Shown piece after piece: positions 35,366-45,513 of a stretch of 64,000 nucleotides of DNA. This stretch comes from Psoroptes ovis (lineage: Eukaryota; Arthropoda; Arachnida; Sarcoptiformes; Psoroptidae): assembly GCA_002943765.1 (NCBI GenBank), contig PQWQ01000046.1:1-64000 (forward strand), written 5' to 3'. Position numbers and translations under genes: made by a program. The stretch's first letter is position 1. The number at the start of each line of letters is the position of its first letter. The notes beneath the pieces are model-generated. The model ran no database searches. It had not been told where the DNA came from and saw nothing but the letters and a program-made list of their open reading frames with translations.

Positions 35366-37519
35366 ATGTATTCACCATCAAATTATTCATCGACAAACAG
35401 ACTAGATTCATTATTGCTACGGCTGAAATTAGAATTGAAACGTACAAGTACATTTCGACTAGTCATAATTGTGATTACTTTACATTCGATTATATCATTA
35501 ATAATAATACATAATTATCTAATTTATTATAATGATACTTATCATGGGTTAGTTTTTTTGATACTGATAATTATAAGTGTGATGGTTGTATCATCATTAT
35601 TTTTTCATTCTCGGCCATCAGTAAACATGCAGCTAGTCATCATCATTCAGATAAAGGAAAAATATCGATATATTCAAGGCAAATAACAAATGATGATATT
35701 GATTCTGAACAGCGCTATAAACTGCTTAAATTCGATTCACACGATGATCGAACATTGTTCGGACCACGATCAATCAATTTGTTGCATTCACAAATGATCA
35801 GTACACAGCAGCTATCGCATATCGGTTGGTTTAATGATCATTTTCGTTGGGATGAAAAGTATCAATGTTTCGATAATCGTTGGACACTATGTGATAAGGT
35901 ATTCGTATTTTATATTTTCTGTTTTTACTGTTAATTTTTTTTTGAATTGAATTGTTAAGATTTTCATTGCAACATGTAAACCGAATTCCATAAGAGCTAT
36001 CTATCAATTTGTACCATTTAAATTGCAATCAAACATACGACATTTATATTTTCATGTTCGTGCTACAGCTGAACAATTGATTGAACAATCCAATGATGGT
36101 TTCTATGGCATGTTAGCATTGATCGAACATATTGATGATTCACATGAGATTATTAGGTTAGTTGGTTATTGTTCAATGAAGAAAATGATGAGATTTTTTT
36201 TTTGTTGATTTCAGACTAAAATTCCGGTATGAAAGTGAATCATGGTCAATTCGTGTTGAAGATTATCGTTCAAGCAAAACTATTCAATCAGTTACAATTA
36301 TGTTAACATGTTATGGATATTCTGGTATTGCTTCATTCACTGATGTACGCTTAACATCGGAATCTGGTCAGTTTTCAATGAATGAATGAATGAATGTAAT
36401 TATCATTTACTTTTTGAAATAATTTCAATTTGATTAGCTGGACTTGATCCAATATTTTCACCATATGAAATATGTTCATGGTGTACATTTAATGATAGAA
36501 ACCTGAATTCTAAAATTTCAAAACATAAAATTGATTATGAAATATTGAAAATAGCCAATAATAATTATGGTAAAAAAACCATTGATAATCACCAAATAAC
36601 ACTGGTCACACAAGTTTCAATGGATAGATTAGTAATACTTGAACAATCATTACGTACATGGCATGGACCTGTTTCAATGTCCATATATGTGTTGACCAAT
36701 GATTCAACCGATGGTCGAATTCAAGATTGGCAACGTTTGTACATTAAAAAGAAAATAAACTTATTGAAAATTTCAATGGATAAAAGTACAATCATTTTAG
36801 TTCCATCGACTAATTCTGATTACTATCCAATTAATGCATTACGCAATATGGCCATCAAAATGGTTCAAACAAGATTTATGTTTTTGATTGATGCCGATTT
36901 TCAGCCATCACCGAATATGGAAGAAAATTTCCTGAATACTTTGAATAAATATCACCGAAATTATTTACGACAACATAACATTCAACATTGTAACATTGCA
37001 TTCATTGTGCCTGCATTCGAATATATGGAAATGCCCGACAAAGATGATCCGGTTATTGAAAATAAAGATGAATTAATTCAAATGATATTTCGTGATGATC
37101 CAATTATTGAACCATTTCGTTTACATGAATCAAATGAAATTCATGGTTTAACCAATTATTGGAAATGGTATTATACGAATGAACCATATAATATAAGCAA
37201 TAATTTCTATGATGATAAATATGAACCATATTTGATTGTTGAAAAAAATTCATATCTGCCTGATTATGATGAAAATCTATTCAATTATGGCATGAATAAA
37301 GTGATGCATACGATCGAAATGTTTGTCAAAAATTATACTTTTCAAGTATTACACAATGTTTGGGCTATACATTTTCAACATCGTTCAACTGGATATTATA
37401 TGAATTTTCTTAAAAATATCACTTATCGTTTGCATAATCGCTTTGAACGTTTCAAAATTATTGAACGTATTATTAATGATTATCGAATTGATTTACAACA
37501 ATGCCATAATCGAATTTGA
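35366..37519 (+). CDS. GT49-family (LARGE / B4GAT1-like) type II membrane glycosyltransferase, 5 exons
   Basis: Exons 35366-35547, 35622-35898, 35960-36156, 36215-36366 and 36438-37519 join in frame to 629 residues. A cytosolic N-terminus with basic residues is followed by one hydrophobic helix (about 32-55), the layout of a Golgi type II enzyme. The C-terminal ~300 residues match Glyco_transf_49: ITLVTQVSMDRL, a DxD metal site (DAD, about 421-423) followed by FQPSPNMEE, and the late YDENLFNYGMNKV...H motif. This family adds glucuronic acid (B4GAT1) or Xyl-GlcA repeats (LARGE) to dystroglycan. Only one GT domain is present, unlike LARGE. Between membrane and GT is a ~250-residue luminal region with Trp/Phe and a CYGYSGIASFTDVRL strand that looks like a beta-sandwich carbohydrate-binding module. 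Exact donor and acceptor are unknown. Confidence 0.83.
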
Positions 37520-37640
37520 AATTTTTCATAATTATAATCATTAGTATTGATTGAATTGAAATATCAAATCTGTGTTAATTAAAACAAAAACAATACAGTT
37601 TCAACATCTATTAGCTCATAGAGGCTATTCAATGTTTATT

Positions 37641-38424
37641 TTATGTAGCAGGCAATTTTGGCAAGCCAAATTCATCAACCAATTGAGCATCCTGAAATGG
37701 AAAATTGAATTGAATTAATTATAAATTTAAATGAAAAATAAAAATGGTGTATACCGGATTAACACTTTCAGCTCCTGGTTCTTTAGAGGGCACTTTAAGA
37801 TTAGATACTTCGTCAAGATAAGATGTATCGTCCAATGCAATTTCATCGTTCAATGCTTCCAATTCAGCTTCAAGTTCATCTTCATCAACATCGACAGGCA
37901 TACCATATGAACGGCCTAATGTTTCTTGAATTTCATTAGCCTCTTCCATCATATCAGCTAAATCATCTTGTAAATCTTCGATTTGATCAATATTAATTTT
38001 ATTGTATTCTTTTTTCATTTCTTTAACACCTAATTTCATTGCATTAACGGTCACCTGTGTATCTTTCAATGCTTGAGTGGCCATATTTGTTTGTTCCATA
38101 TTAAATGATTGATTCAATAATTGTTCTCGTTGATTTTCATACATTTTCCTTTGTTTCAACAGATGCATTGCTTTTTGTTTGATCGAGTTCTTAGCAGGAC
38201 CTTCGCGCATTTTCTTCAATTGATCCTTGTATTTCATAAGATCAGCGTCCAATTTTTGTATTTTCTTATCAATCGATTCAGCACGGCTATCAACCTTTAC
38301 AATCATTTGAATTAGAACTGGATTTACCATTTAAATGCATTAAAATACTCACATTTGCAATTACATCTGAAAGATTTGGTGGTGGCACCTTATCTTTCGG
38401 TTTGCCAAACATTCGGTTCATCAT
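37641..38424 (-). CDS. CHMP5: CHMP5 / Vps60 ESCRT-III subunit, 3 exons
   Basis: Charged multivesicular body protein 5, which works late in ESCRT-III disassembly with LIP5/Vta1 in endosomal sorting. Exons 38424-38353, 38294-37755 and 37691-37641 join in frame to 220 residues (human 219). The N-terminus MMNRMFGKPKDKVPPP is family-typical. The basic helical core includes VDSRAESIDKKI, KMREGPAKN and MKLGVKEMKK; the acidic C-terminal half includes DQIEDLQDDLADMMEEANEI, and the protein ends LVDEFGLPKLPAT. Two adjacent ATGs are possible starts. The gene ends 121 bp from the converging GT49 gene and starts 230 bp from the divergent TMEM242 gene. Confidence 0.95.
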
Positions 38425-38654
38425 CTTTGATTTTTTTATTTTTTGCAAAACTTTTGACAAAAATGATCTTGTTATTGTTCACTTTGAATTAATTTTTTTG
38501 TTTGGGTGGGTTTTAAATTGCGTTCTTGAAATAAATAAATATGAAATGTAAACAAAATTTCACTGATTGAGATTGTTTATTCATAAACGACGTTTTCAAA
38601 TTAAACATGTGATTCGAATTCAATTTTTAAAACTTGATTAAATTGATTTAAAAT
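38425..38654. promoter_or_regulatory. Bidirectional promoter region, CHMP5 / TMEM242
   Basis: 230 bp between divergent ATGs. The distance suggests a shared promoter. AT-rich, with no obvious TATA box. Confidence 0.45.
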
Positions 38655-39348
38655 ATGAACAGCTCAAATCCACCGATTGTTCAAAATGATGACAAGGTGA
38701 CGGGAAAAAAAGATGATAACAAATTAATTGGTAAGATGGCAATCAGTGAATAAAGGAGTTTTAATTTGATTTCTTTCAATTTCAAAACAGAAACTTTATT
38801 CTTAAGTTCAATCGCTGCCGTTGGTCTGTTGTTTGGTTTTTCAGGTGGCATTTCGCTGGCCAAAAAGAATGATGAAACAGCATTCAATAAGGTTTTTCAA
38901 TATTTTTTTTTGACCAGGTTGCAATTATGATGTGTTTATTTTATTCATAAATAAAGGGTTTATTAATGTTACCCGATCGTCCAAATCGGCCACCAATGGA
39001 AAGTGGTGCACGTTTAGCAGCACGTGCACTTGGTCTTGGCTCCATCTATGCATTTGCTGGTGTCGGTGTTATATCGGCATTGATATGGTTCGGTGTTGGT
39101 GCAAAAGATGTATGTAACATGTGTGCGAATGATTTATACAAGATTTTTCAAAAAATTTCATTCGATTTAAGCTTAAAGATTTTCGTCAAAAAGTTGGTGA
39201 AAAATTACCACGCATACCACGTAATGATCCACCACAAGGTCGAACAGAATTTGAATCATTTCGTGATTTGTTCACATATTTGGCTGAAGAATCGGAAAAA
39301 GAGAAACATTTGAAAAACAATAAGAATAATGATAACAATGAAAGATGA
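38655..39348 (+). CDS. TMEM242: TMEM242-like mitochondrial inner-membrane protein, 4 exons
   Basis: TMEM242 helps assemble the c-ring of mitochondrial ATP synthase (known for the human protein). Exons 38655-38730, 38791-38891, 38957-39109 and 39172-39348 join in frame to 168 residues. Two membrane helices are visible (SSIAAVGLLFGFSGGISLA and YAFAGVGVISALIWFGVGA), together with the conserved SLAKK...FNKG, LAARALGLGSIYA and DFRQKV...PRIPRN segments. Introns are all 59-65 bp. The C-terminus ends in an Asn/Lys-rich tail. It converges on RanGAP1 with 61 bp between stop codons. Confidence 0.9.
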
Positions 39349-39409
39349 TCAAAAATTGTTCGATATTTAATTGTATAAATTTGATATATATTTGGTTTCC
39401 ATCATAACA

Positions 39410-40981
39410 TCAAAAACTGTAAATTAATGAATAAATTTCATTTTTAATCGATTCATAACGAATATCATTCATTTTATCCAATATTAAATTTTTGATACAT
39501 CGTTTTTGATTAACATCATTGAATTCTTTAGAAATACGAGCCAAAGCTAATATTGGTCCACTAAGATCACTTTCTTTGCTTGGTGATTTTCGAATATCTT
39601 CAGATTTGATTAATCCACAAGCGACCAGTAGTTTATTGATTAAATCATAATCGGTTTCATTTTTAAGAAATTTTCGTTGACCAATTTTGATTAATGCATT
39701 CATTTCGATGATTGCATTTTTATCGATTGATTTATCTTTACGATTAAAACCACTGGTTGCCACTGTAAAGAATCTTCGACATAATGAATCCGCATCATCA
39801 TATTTTTCATTTAAATATTTTTGTAATGCTTCTGCGTCCATCAATAAATGTTCATCGATTGTTTCATCAGTATTATTATTTTTGACCAATTCTTCTGATT
39901 CATTGTGATGATGATCATCATCATATTGGTTATCAGCTTCACATTCATCATCTGGACCTTGATCATCATCAATAATTAAATCAATGATTGTGTCGAAATG
40001 ATTTTTCAATTGTTCAACAGTTTCTTCACCAAAATTATTACCACTAAGATCAATTTGAAATTTAACTTGATTATTTACTCTTGTTTCAATGATTGTTTCG
40101 ATAGTTTTAATCAAAATATCTTTAGCATTAGATCCGATTTCATTTCCACTTAAATTAAGAATGTCCAAATGAGTGGTGCCTTTGTTACGAATCATCGATT
40201 CCAAAGCTGACAAAACAATGATGGCACCATCAGTTTTCAATAGACAATCGCCAAGATTTAACACTTGTAATTGATGTAAAGTTTTCAATACTGATGCCAA
40301 TTCATTGACTGTTGTGGTCAGAACATTATCATTAAGATTGAAAATTTTCAAATTTGGATGTTGCTTCAATGATTCACATAACTTTATGATGGCAGCCTCT
40401 TTAGTACCATTTTGTGGTAGCTCTAAACGTTGAAGACCATTGATTTTGGATAAAGCCGAACTTATTTGAATGATACCTTCTTTTTCGAGACGATTTCGGC
40501 CAATAATCAGCGTATCTAATTTATCAAATCTAGATAATGCATTCGATAACATTGTTCCACCTTTGATGCCTAAACCACAATTATTCAAATGAAGAGCACG
40601 TAAATGTGTTAATTGTTCACTTTCAAGAAATGGTAATAATGCAGGCATCGTAACTGGTCCGATAGCATTATCATCTAGATTCAATGTCAATATTTTTGCT
40701 TGACTTTGCTGGATGCCACCAAATAAATAACGTAATGATTCAGGTATTTCATCTTTCAATCGACTGGTAAACATATCATTCAATAATAAATGACGAAGAT
40801 TATGACATGTCTGCAATGATCGTCCAATTTCTTTCAATGGTTCAATACCATAAGAATTACCATCTAATTTAAGGGTTTCGACACTGTCTTCATTGTTACG
40901 TATTTCTTCAGTTAAATCGGCAACATCTTCTGATTCATCAAATTTTTTGCCCCTTAATTTCGATTCAATAATTTTAGACAT
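39410..40981 (-). CDS. RANGAP1: Ran GTPase-activating protein 1, single coding exon
   Basis: 523 residues. RanGAP1 stimulates GTP hydrolysis by Ran on the cytosolic side of the nuclear pore, setting the transport gradient. The N-terminal two thirds are leucine-rich repeats (for example LETLIIGRNRL-type units, LNLDDNAIGP, LHLNNCGLG, LNLSGNEIG). An acidic stretch (Asp/Glu/His, about 340-370) follows, then a C-terminal helical domain as in metazoan RanGAP1. The catalytic Arg region lies in an early repeat (LLLNDMFTSRLKDEIP), where the family has a conserved Arg. Intronless coding sequence among spliced neighbours. The length is somewhat shorter than human (587). SUMOylation of the C-terminus cannot be judged. 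Confidence 0.94.
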   Translation of the reverse strand: MSKIIESKLRGKKFDESEDVADLTEEIRNNEDSVETLKLDGNSYGIEPLKEIGRSLQTCHNLRHLLLNDMFTSRLKDEIPESLRYLFGGIQQSQAKILTLNLDDNAIGPVTMPALLPFLESEQLTHLRALHLNNCGLGIKGGTMLSNALSRFDKLDTLIIGRNRLEKEGIIQISSALSKINGLQRLELPQNGTKEAAIIKLCESLKQHPNLKIFNLNDNVLTTTVNELASVLKTLHQLQVLNLGDCLLKTDGAIIVLSALESMIRNKGTTHLDILNLSGNEIGSNAKDILIKTIETIIETRVNNQVKFQIDLSGNNFGEETVEQLKNHFDTIIDLIIDDDQGPDDECEADNQYDDDHHHNESEELVKNNNTDETIDEHLLMDAEALQKYLNEKYDDADSLCRRFFTVATSGFNRKDKSIDKNAIIEMNALIKIGQRKFLKNETDYDLINKLLVACGLIKSEDIRKSPSKESDLSGPILALARISKEFNDVNQKRCIKNLILDKMNDIRYESIKNEIYSLIYSF

Positions 40982-41129
40982 TTTTTTTTATTCAAAATTC
41001 AAAATGAACAAAATCAAAATAATGAAAAAAAATTTTGATAAATGAAAAAAATGCTTTAAAATAGATGAGCCATTCACAGGTAACAGTACAGCGAAAAATG
41101 AGTGTAAATAGTAATCGAAGCCAAAATGA

Positions 41130-41594
41130 TTAACAAAAATCACGACAAGGCCAATCAAGATCTAAACAATCATCAAGATCTTTACGTTGAAAACATGGTA
41201 TATGAATCCAGTCGTCATTTGATATATTAAATGGTTGTGCATGACACCAATTCCATGCACAATATGTAAAACAATTTTGTATGTAACAATCACATGGACG
41301 TCGAGTACAGATATGTAAGCCAAATGATGGTTCAATTCTTGGCTGATAGATCATTGTCTTATTAAATGAATTTGCTCTTTCAGCAACAGAACTTGCTATT
41401 TCACTTTTATAATTTTCTTTCCATGAAAATTCTTGATTAAATTTATGATATAAATCATCATAAAATCTTTCACAACGAATTACCGAATCAAATGGACAAT
41501 CATATAATTTTTTTAACAATGTTTTTGTTATTATAATTTTATCATTTATTTGAAATTTAATTATTGACAATAAAATTAAAAGTCGAAGAATCAT
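41130..41594 (-). CDS. Putative secreted 12-Cys protein, unknown family
   Basis: 154 residues starting with a hydrophobic stretch (MILRLLILLSIIKFQIN) that fits a signal peptide. The mature part has 12 cysteines, seven of them clustered in CTRRPCDCYIQNC, TYCAWNWC and the IPCF segment, plus C-terminal DCLDLDWPCRDFC. This suggests a disulfide-stabilised extracellular protein. Two possible N-glycosylation sites occur (NKT, NIS). No family is recognised. It lies 148 bp upstream of the RanGAP1 start on the same strand and 60 bp downstream of the coiled-coil gene, so its own promoter must be compact. A single open reading frame in AT-rich DNA with this cysteine pattern is unlikely by chance, but expression is unproven. 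Confidence 0.65.
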   Translation of the reverse strand: MILRLLILLSIIKFQINDKIIITKTLLKKLYDCPFDSVIRCERFYDDLYHKFNQEFSWKENYKSEIASSVAERANSFNKTMIYQPRIEPSFGLHICTRRPCDCYIQNCFTYCAWNWCHAQPFNISNDDWIHIPCFQRKDLDDCLDLDWPCRDFC

Positions 41595-41654
41595 ATCGAT
41601 TAATAAAGTGATATTTACAGATTTATTATGATTTCAAATGGCAAACAATTGTAT

Positions 41655-42424
41655 TTAATTGCAAATTTTTTCACTTAAATCATTCCAAAAATCTTCTTTG
41701 GTTGCATTTTCTTTGTTTTCGATTAAAAAATTCTGTAAACAGCCATCATGATTGAAAATCACTGTAAATCAAATTTAGAGTAGCGAATTAAATTAAATTA
41801 TATTTAATCAGAGAAATAAAAAAACTACTTACTTGCAATCAATTGATTGTTATTTGAACGAAAACATATTTTCGATGTTTTAGCACGAATATCATTATCG
41901 ATTTGATTAAATATTTCCAACAGATTTGTACGTTTTTTACGTAAATTATCAATTTCTGATTGTAAAGCTCTGAATTCCTCGCACAATGGACCACGTTGAT
42001 TCATTAGATTATTTAATTCTTCTTTTATTTGTTCATATTTTTCATATGTTTGTCGTTGATGATCAATCAATTCTTTGCTGTTTGGCTTATTAACACCCAT
42101 CATATCAACTGCATTTTTATTATTGTCTATTTGAGATTCTTTGAACACTTTGGATATTTTATCATCATACAATTTATTTAAATGATTACGCAAATTCATA
42201 TGTTGTCGTACGATGTTCATGCATCGTTGTTCATATTGATCAATATCATTTACTTCATTGTTTTGATTGGATAATGATCGATCGACAGTGTTGAAACGAT
42301 GAAAACCTGTTGATTCAACGAATTTTTGCCATTCTTCAGCCTCTGATTTGCGATCATCATTTTTATCTTTCTTCGATGATGATGATTTGTTGGTCATACT
42401 TGCAACATAATTCATTTTGTTCAT
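41655..42424 (-). CDS. Coiled-coil protein of unknown function, 2 exons
   Basis: Exons 42424-41833 and 41761-41655 join through a GTAAGT donor and a TTTACAG acceptor to 232 residues in frame. The N-terminus is polar and Ser/Lys-rich; the segment EAEEWQKFVESTGFHRFNT looks structured. The middle (about 70-185) has long heptad-like helices (YEQIKEELNNLMNQ, LQSEIDNLRKKRTNLL). The end (MIFNHDGCLQNFL, then EDFWNDLSEK) is conserved-looking and would be lost if exon 2 were missed. This could be a kinetochore, ciliary or trafficking subunit, but I do not recognise the family. Confidence 0.7.
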
Positions 42425-42550
42425 TTTTTAAAATTGCGATTAATAATTGAATTTTAGTGGTGTGAAAAAAAAGCGGGATTCTGCAAAAAAAAAAAAACAA
42501 ACGGTTAAAAATAAATCATTCATAAATAATGTACAATAACTTTGATGAAC

Positions 42551-42570
42551 GTCACCAGATGGCGGTATTT
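42551..42570. promoter_or_regulatory. CTCF-like motif upstream of the coiled-coil gene
   Basis: GTCACCAGATGGCGGTATTT; the reverse complement CGCCATCTGGTGAC fits the CTCF core with one mismatch. It sits 127 bp upstream of the minus-strand ATG, at the right edge of the gene-dense block. Confidence 0.35.
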
Positions 42571-44819
42571 GGCTTTTTAAAATTTGGCTTTTTAAATTTT
42601 TTTTTCGAAACATTAAACATTGTTTTAAAAAAAAAAAAAAAAAAATATTCGTGTTTAATCAAATTTCATTTATTAAATAATTGAATAATTTACAAGTAAA
42701 TAAATCCAATTATTCGACAATCAATCTGAATGTTGAAGAAATTGTTTGCTTGAAAACCCGAGAAAAATGAAACTAAAAAAGAGATTAAGATTGACACGCA
42801 ATTTAGCCAACGACCAAACGAACGAATTGATCAAACAAAAATATAAAAAAATGAAAAGATTCAAATTTTGATTCTACTGTTGATTGTCATTGACAAATAA
42901 GTAATGATTATGAAACTATACACAAACATACACACGATTTAACAATAATAATAAATGTGTGAAAATAAGCAAAAAACAAAATATTGTTTGTTTACTAATC
43001 AGTTGAATGAAAAATATAATAATTATTTTCAATTTTTCGTTCAAGGTAAATAGTGCAGAATTGTGCGTGTTTTGATTTTTCGATTCTTGATTCAATATTC
43101 ATCTCTATCACACACACAAACACAAAATTTACCAGAAATCTGTAAATTTAGCTAAAACTGAATCAACTATTTCTCAGGAAAAACATTGAATACACAATTA
43201 ACAACATGCAAACACACCCCTTTCGGTTGTTAATGGTTGATTCATTCAAGAATCGCAAGCGATTAATGCATATTTTTAATTTAATAATCACGAAAATGTT
43301 CGGTTCAATCGAATAGAATGAATATAAATTTATTAGATTGAATCATTGGGTTTTTATTTTGTTTGGAATATTGATATATTATTGGATTGCCCCATAAGTT
43401 CTTGCCGATTTTTCAATCATTTTCAACGATATAACCGGCAAGAACTTATGGGACGATCTAAATAGTATCGATTATGGATTATTGTTATTGGAATTTTGAT
43501 CATTTTGAAAAAAAAATTTGATCAACACAGCACAGAGAATAATGCTGTTGTGCCAAAATAATGATTTAAATGATTAAATGTAAAAATTATTCACAAAAAT
43601 GACCAGCAAACAGCCTGCTAAAATGTGGATGAAATGAATGAAAGAGAATTAATTAAATAAAGGAATGGATCGCAAACAAACGGAGATAGAAAAAGAGATA
43701 GAGAAAGCTGAAAATATTGAAATATTTCAGCTTATACCTGTCCACTCTCTGTGTGTTTGTTGGGAGAGAAGATTATTGATTATTGAAATGTGAAGAGAAA
43801 ATATTTAGAAAATAATATAGAATAGAATAGAATGGACATTCAAATTTGATTTTTTTAGAAATAAATGAATGGCTAAAATGAATGGTCGATGAATGATCAT
43901 ATCTGAATCTATCTGTTTGATCAGAAAAAAAAATTATTATTATTATTATTAATCATAAACACAATATAAAAGAGAAACGAATGAACAAACAATGATTATC
44001 TGACTTTTAAAAATTAAAACTTACTTATACATAACGTCCAAACGTAAACACAACACACAAACAAACGAATTAAATGAAACATAAATGGCTAAAGCCAATA
44101 ATACGAATACACTGAAAAGTACATAGGAAAAAAACTAATAATTTCAAGAATGGGAAGAAAGAAAAAAATTGAATGAAATTGAAAATTTGAATCAAAATTT
44201 ATCTCATTGATTACTTTGAGAGTCGCTATGAACGAATTTCATTTCATTTCATTTTTTTTTCAATGATTTTAAATAGAATTTATGTTGAAATTTATGTTGA
44301 ATTGTTTGTTTGTATTTTTACCATTTATGACTTATCAAGAATTGTATGAATATTTTTGAATATAAGTGAATAATTATTTGATTTTAGTGATTTGTGTAAT
44401 GTTATTTTTAGTTTAGATTGGACAGAATTTTTACCCGAAATTCGACTGGACACAATCACACGCAAATCAAATTTATTATTATTCTTTGATTTCCTGTGAT
44501 TTTATATTCTGAATAATGATATTTGTATGAATATTTGTTTGAAAATCGATTATGACAACAAAATAAAATAAATGTCCATCAATTTCGTGATCAAATCAAC
44601 TTAATACCATTTTGATAATTTGTGTAAAACGTTCACAATTCATTGATTGATCAAATAGTGATCACAGTGATGATCACAGTGAAAGTTTGCATTATTTTTT
44701 TTCACATTTTTTGATCAATGAATTTTTGACTTAATCAAAAGGATTTGAATTTCGTTTTTGAATAATTGTGAAACTATTCCATTTGGACATTGATTAATAT
44801 ACATAAAAGTAGATAGAAT
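42571..44819. other. Intergenic region, KLF 5' side
   Basis: About 2.2 kb of AT-rich sequence between divergent genes, with one MITE (43382-43461), poly-A/T runs and no recognisable coding sequence. It presumably holds the KLF promoter and 5' UTR. Confidence 0.5.
43382..43461. mobile_element. Palindromic mariner-like MITE, copy 15
   Basis: TTGGATTGCCCCATAAGTTC ... GAACTTATGGGACGATCTAA with an ATTTTCAACGATATAACCGG centre. A TA is seen at the left edge. Confidence 0.9.
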
Positions 44820-45474
44820 ATGGAATATCATCATCGTTACCATCAACATCAGCAGCCATCACAAACACATGAATCAGCCACAATTCATAATCATCATCAT
44901 CATCATCAATATCAACATCATCAATCATCGATTCAGCCATATATGTTTACGACTGATTCAACGAACGGCAATAATTTGATTCTGCTGCAACAACAACAGC
45001 AAGCATCTGCAGAATCCTATCATAATTATCAGCAACAGCAACAACATTCATCTTATCATATTTTTCAACAATCAAAAATGATGAATGGTTATTATTATGC
45101 ATCATCTACACATCAATCGAATCAACAGCATTCTTCAGTATCTTCATTATCACCACAACCAACAACATTATCGACAGAATCTGTTTCATCGATCCCAGCA
45201 ATATCAACATCAATAACCAATCAGCAACAATCATCAGACACATCAGCAAATGGCTTTAATAATGATGGCCATCATTCACATCATTCCCATCATCAACAGC
45301 AGCCACAGGAAATGATAGAATATCAAGATGTAAGTTCATTTTTTTTTTTTGGAATTAATAAATACTATCAAATTGATTAGTATTAGGTTGTCCGATAAGT
45401 TCTTGCCGATTTTCTAATGATTTTCTACGATATAACCGGCAAGAACTTATGGGACAACCCAATAATAAATCATT

Positions 45475-45513
<39 letters not shown>

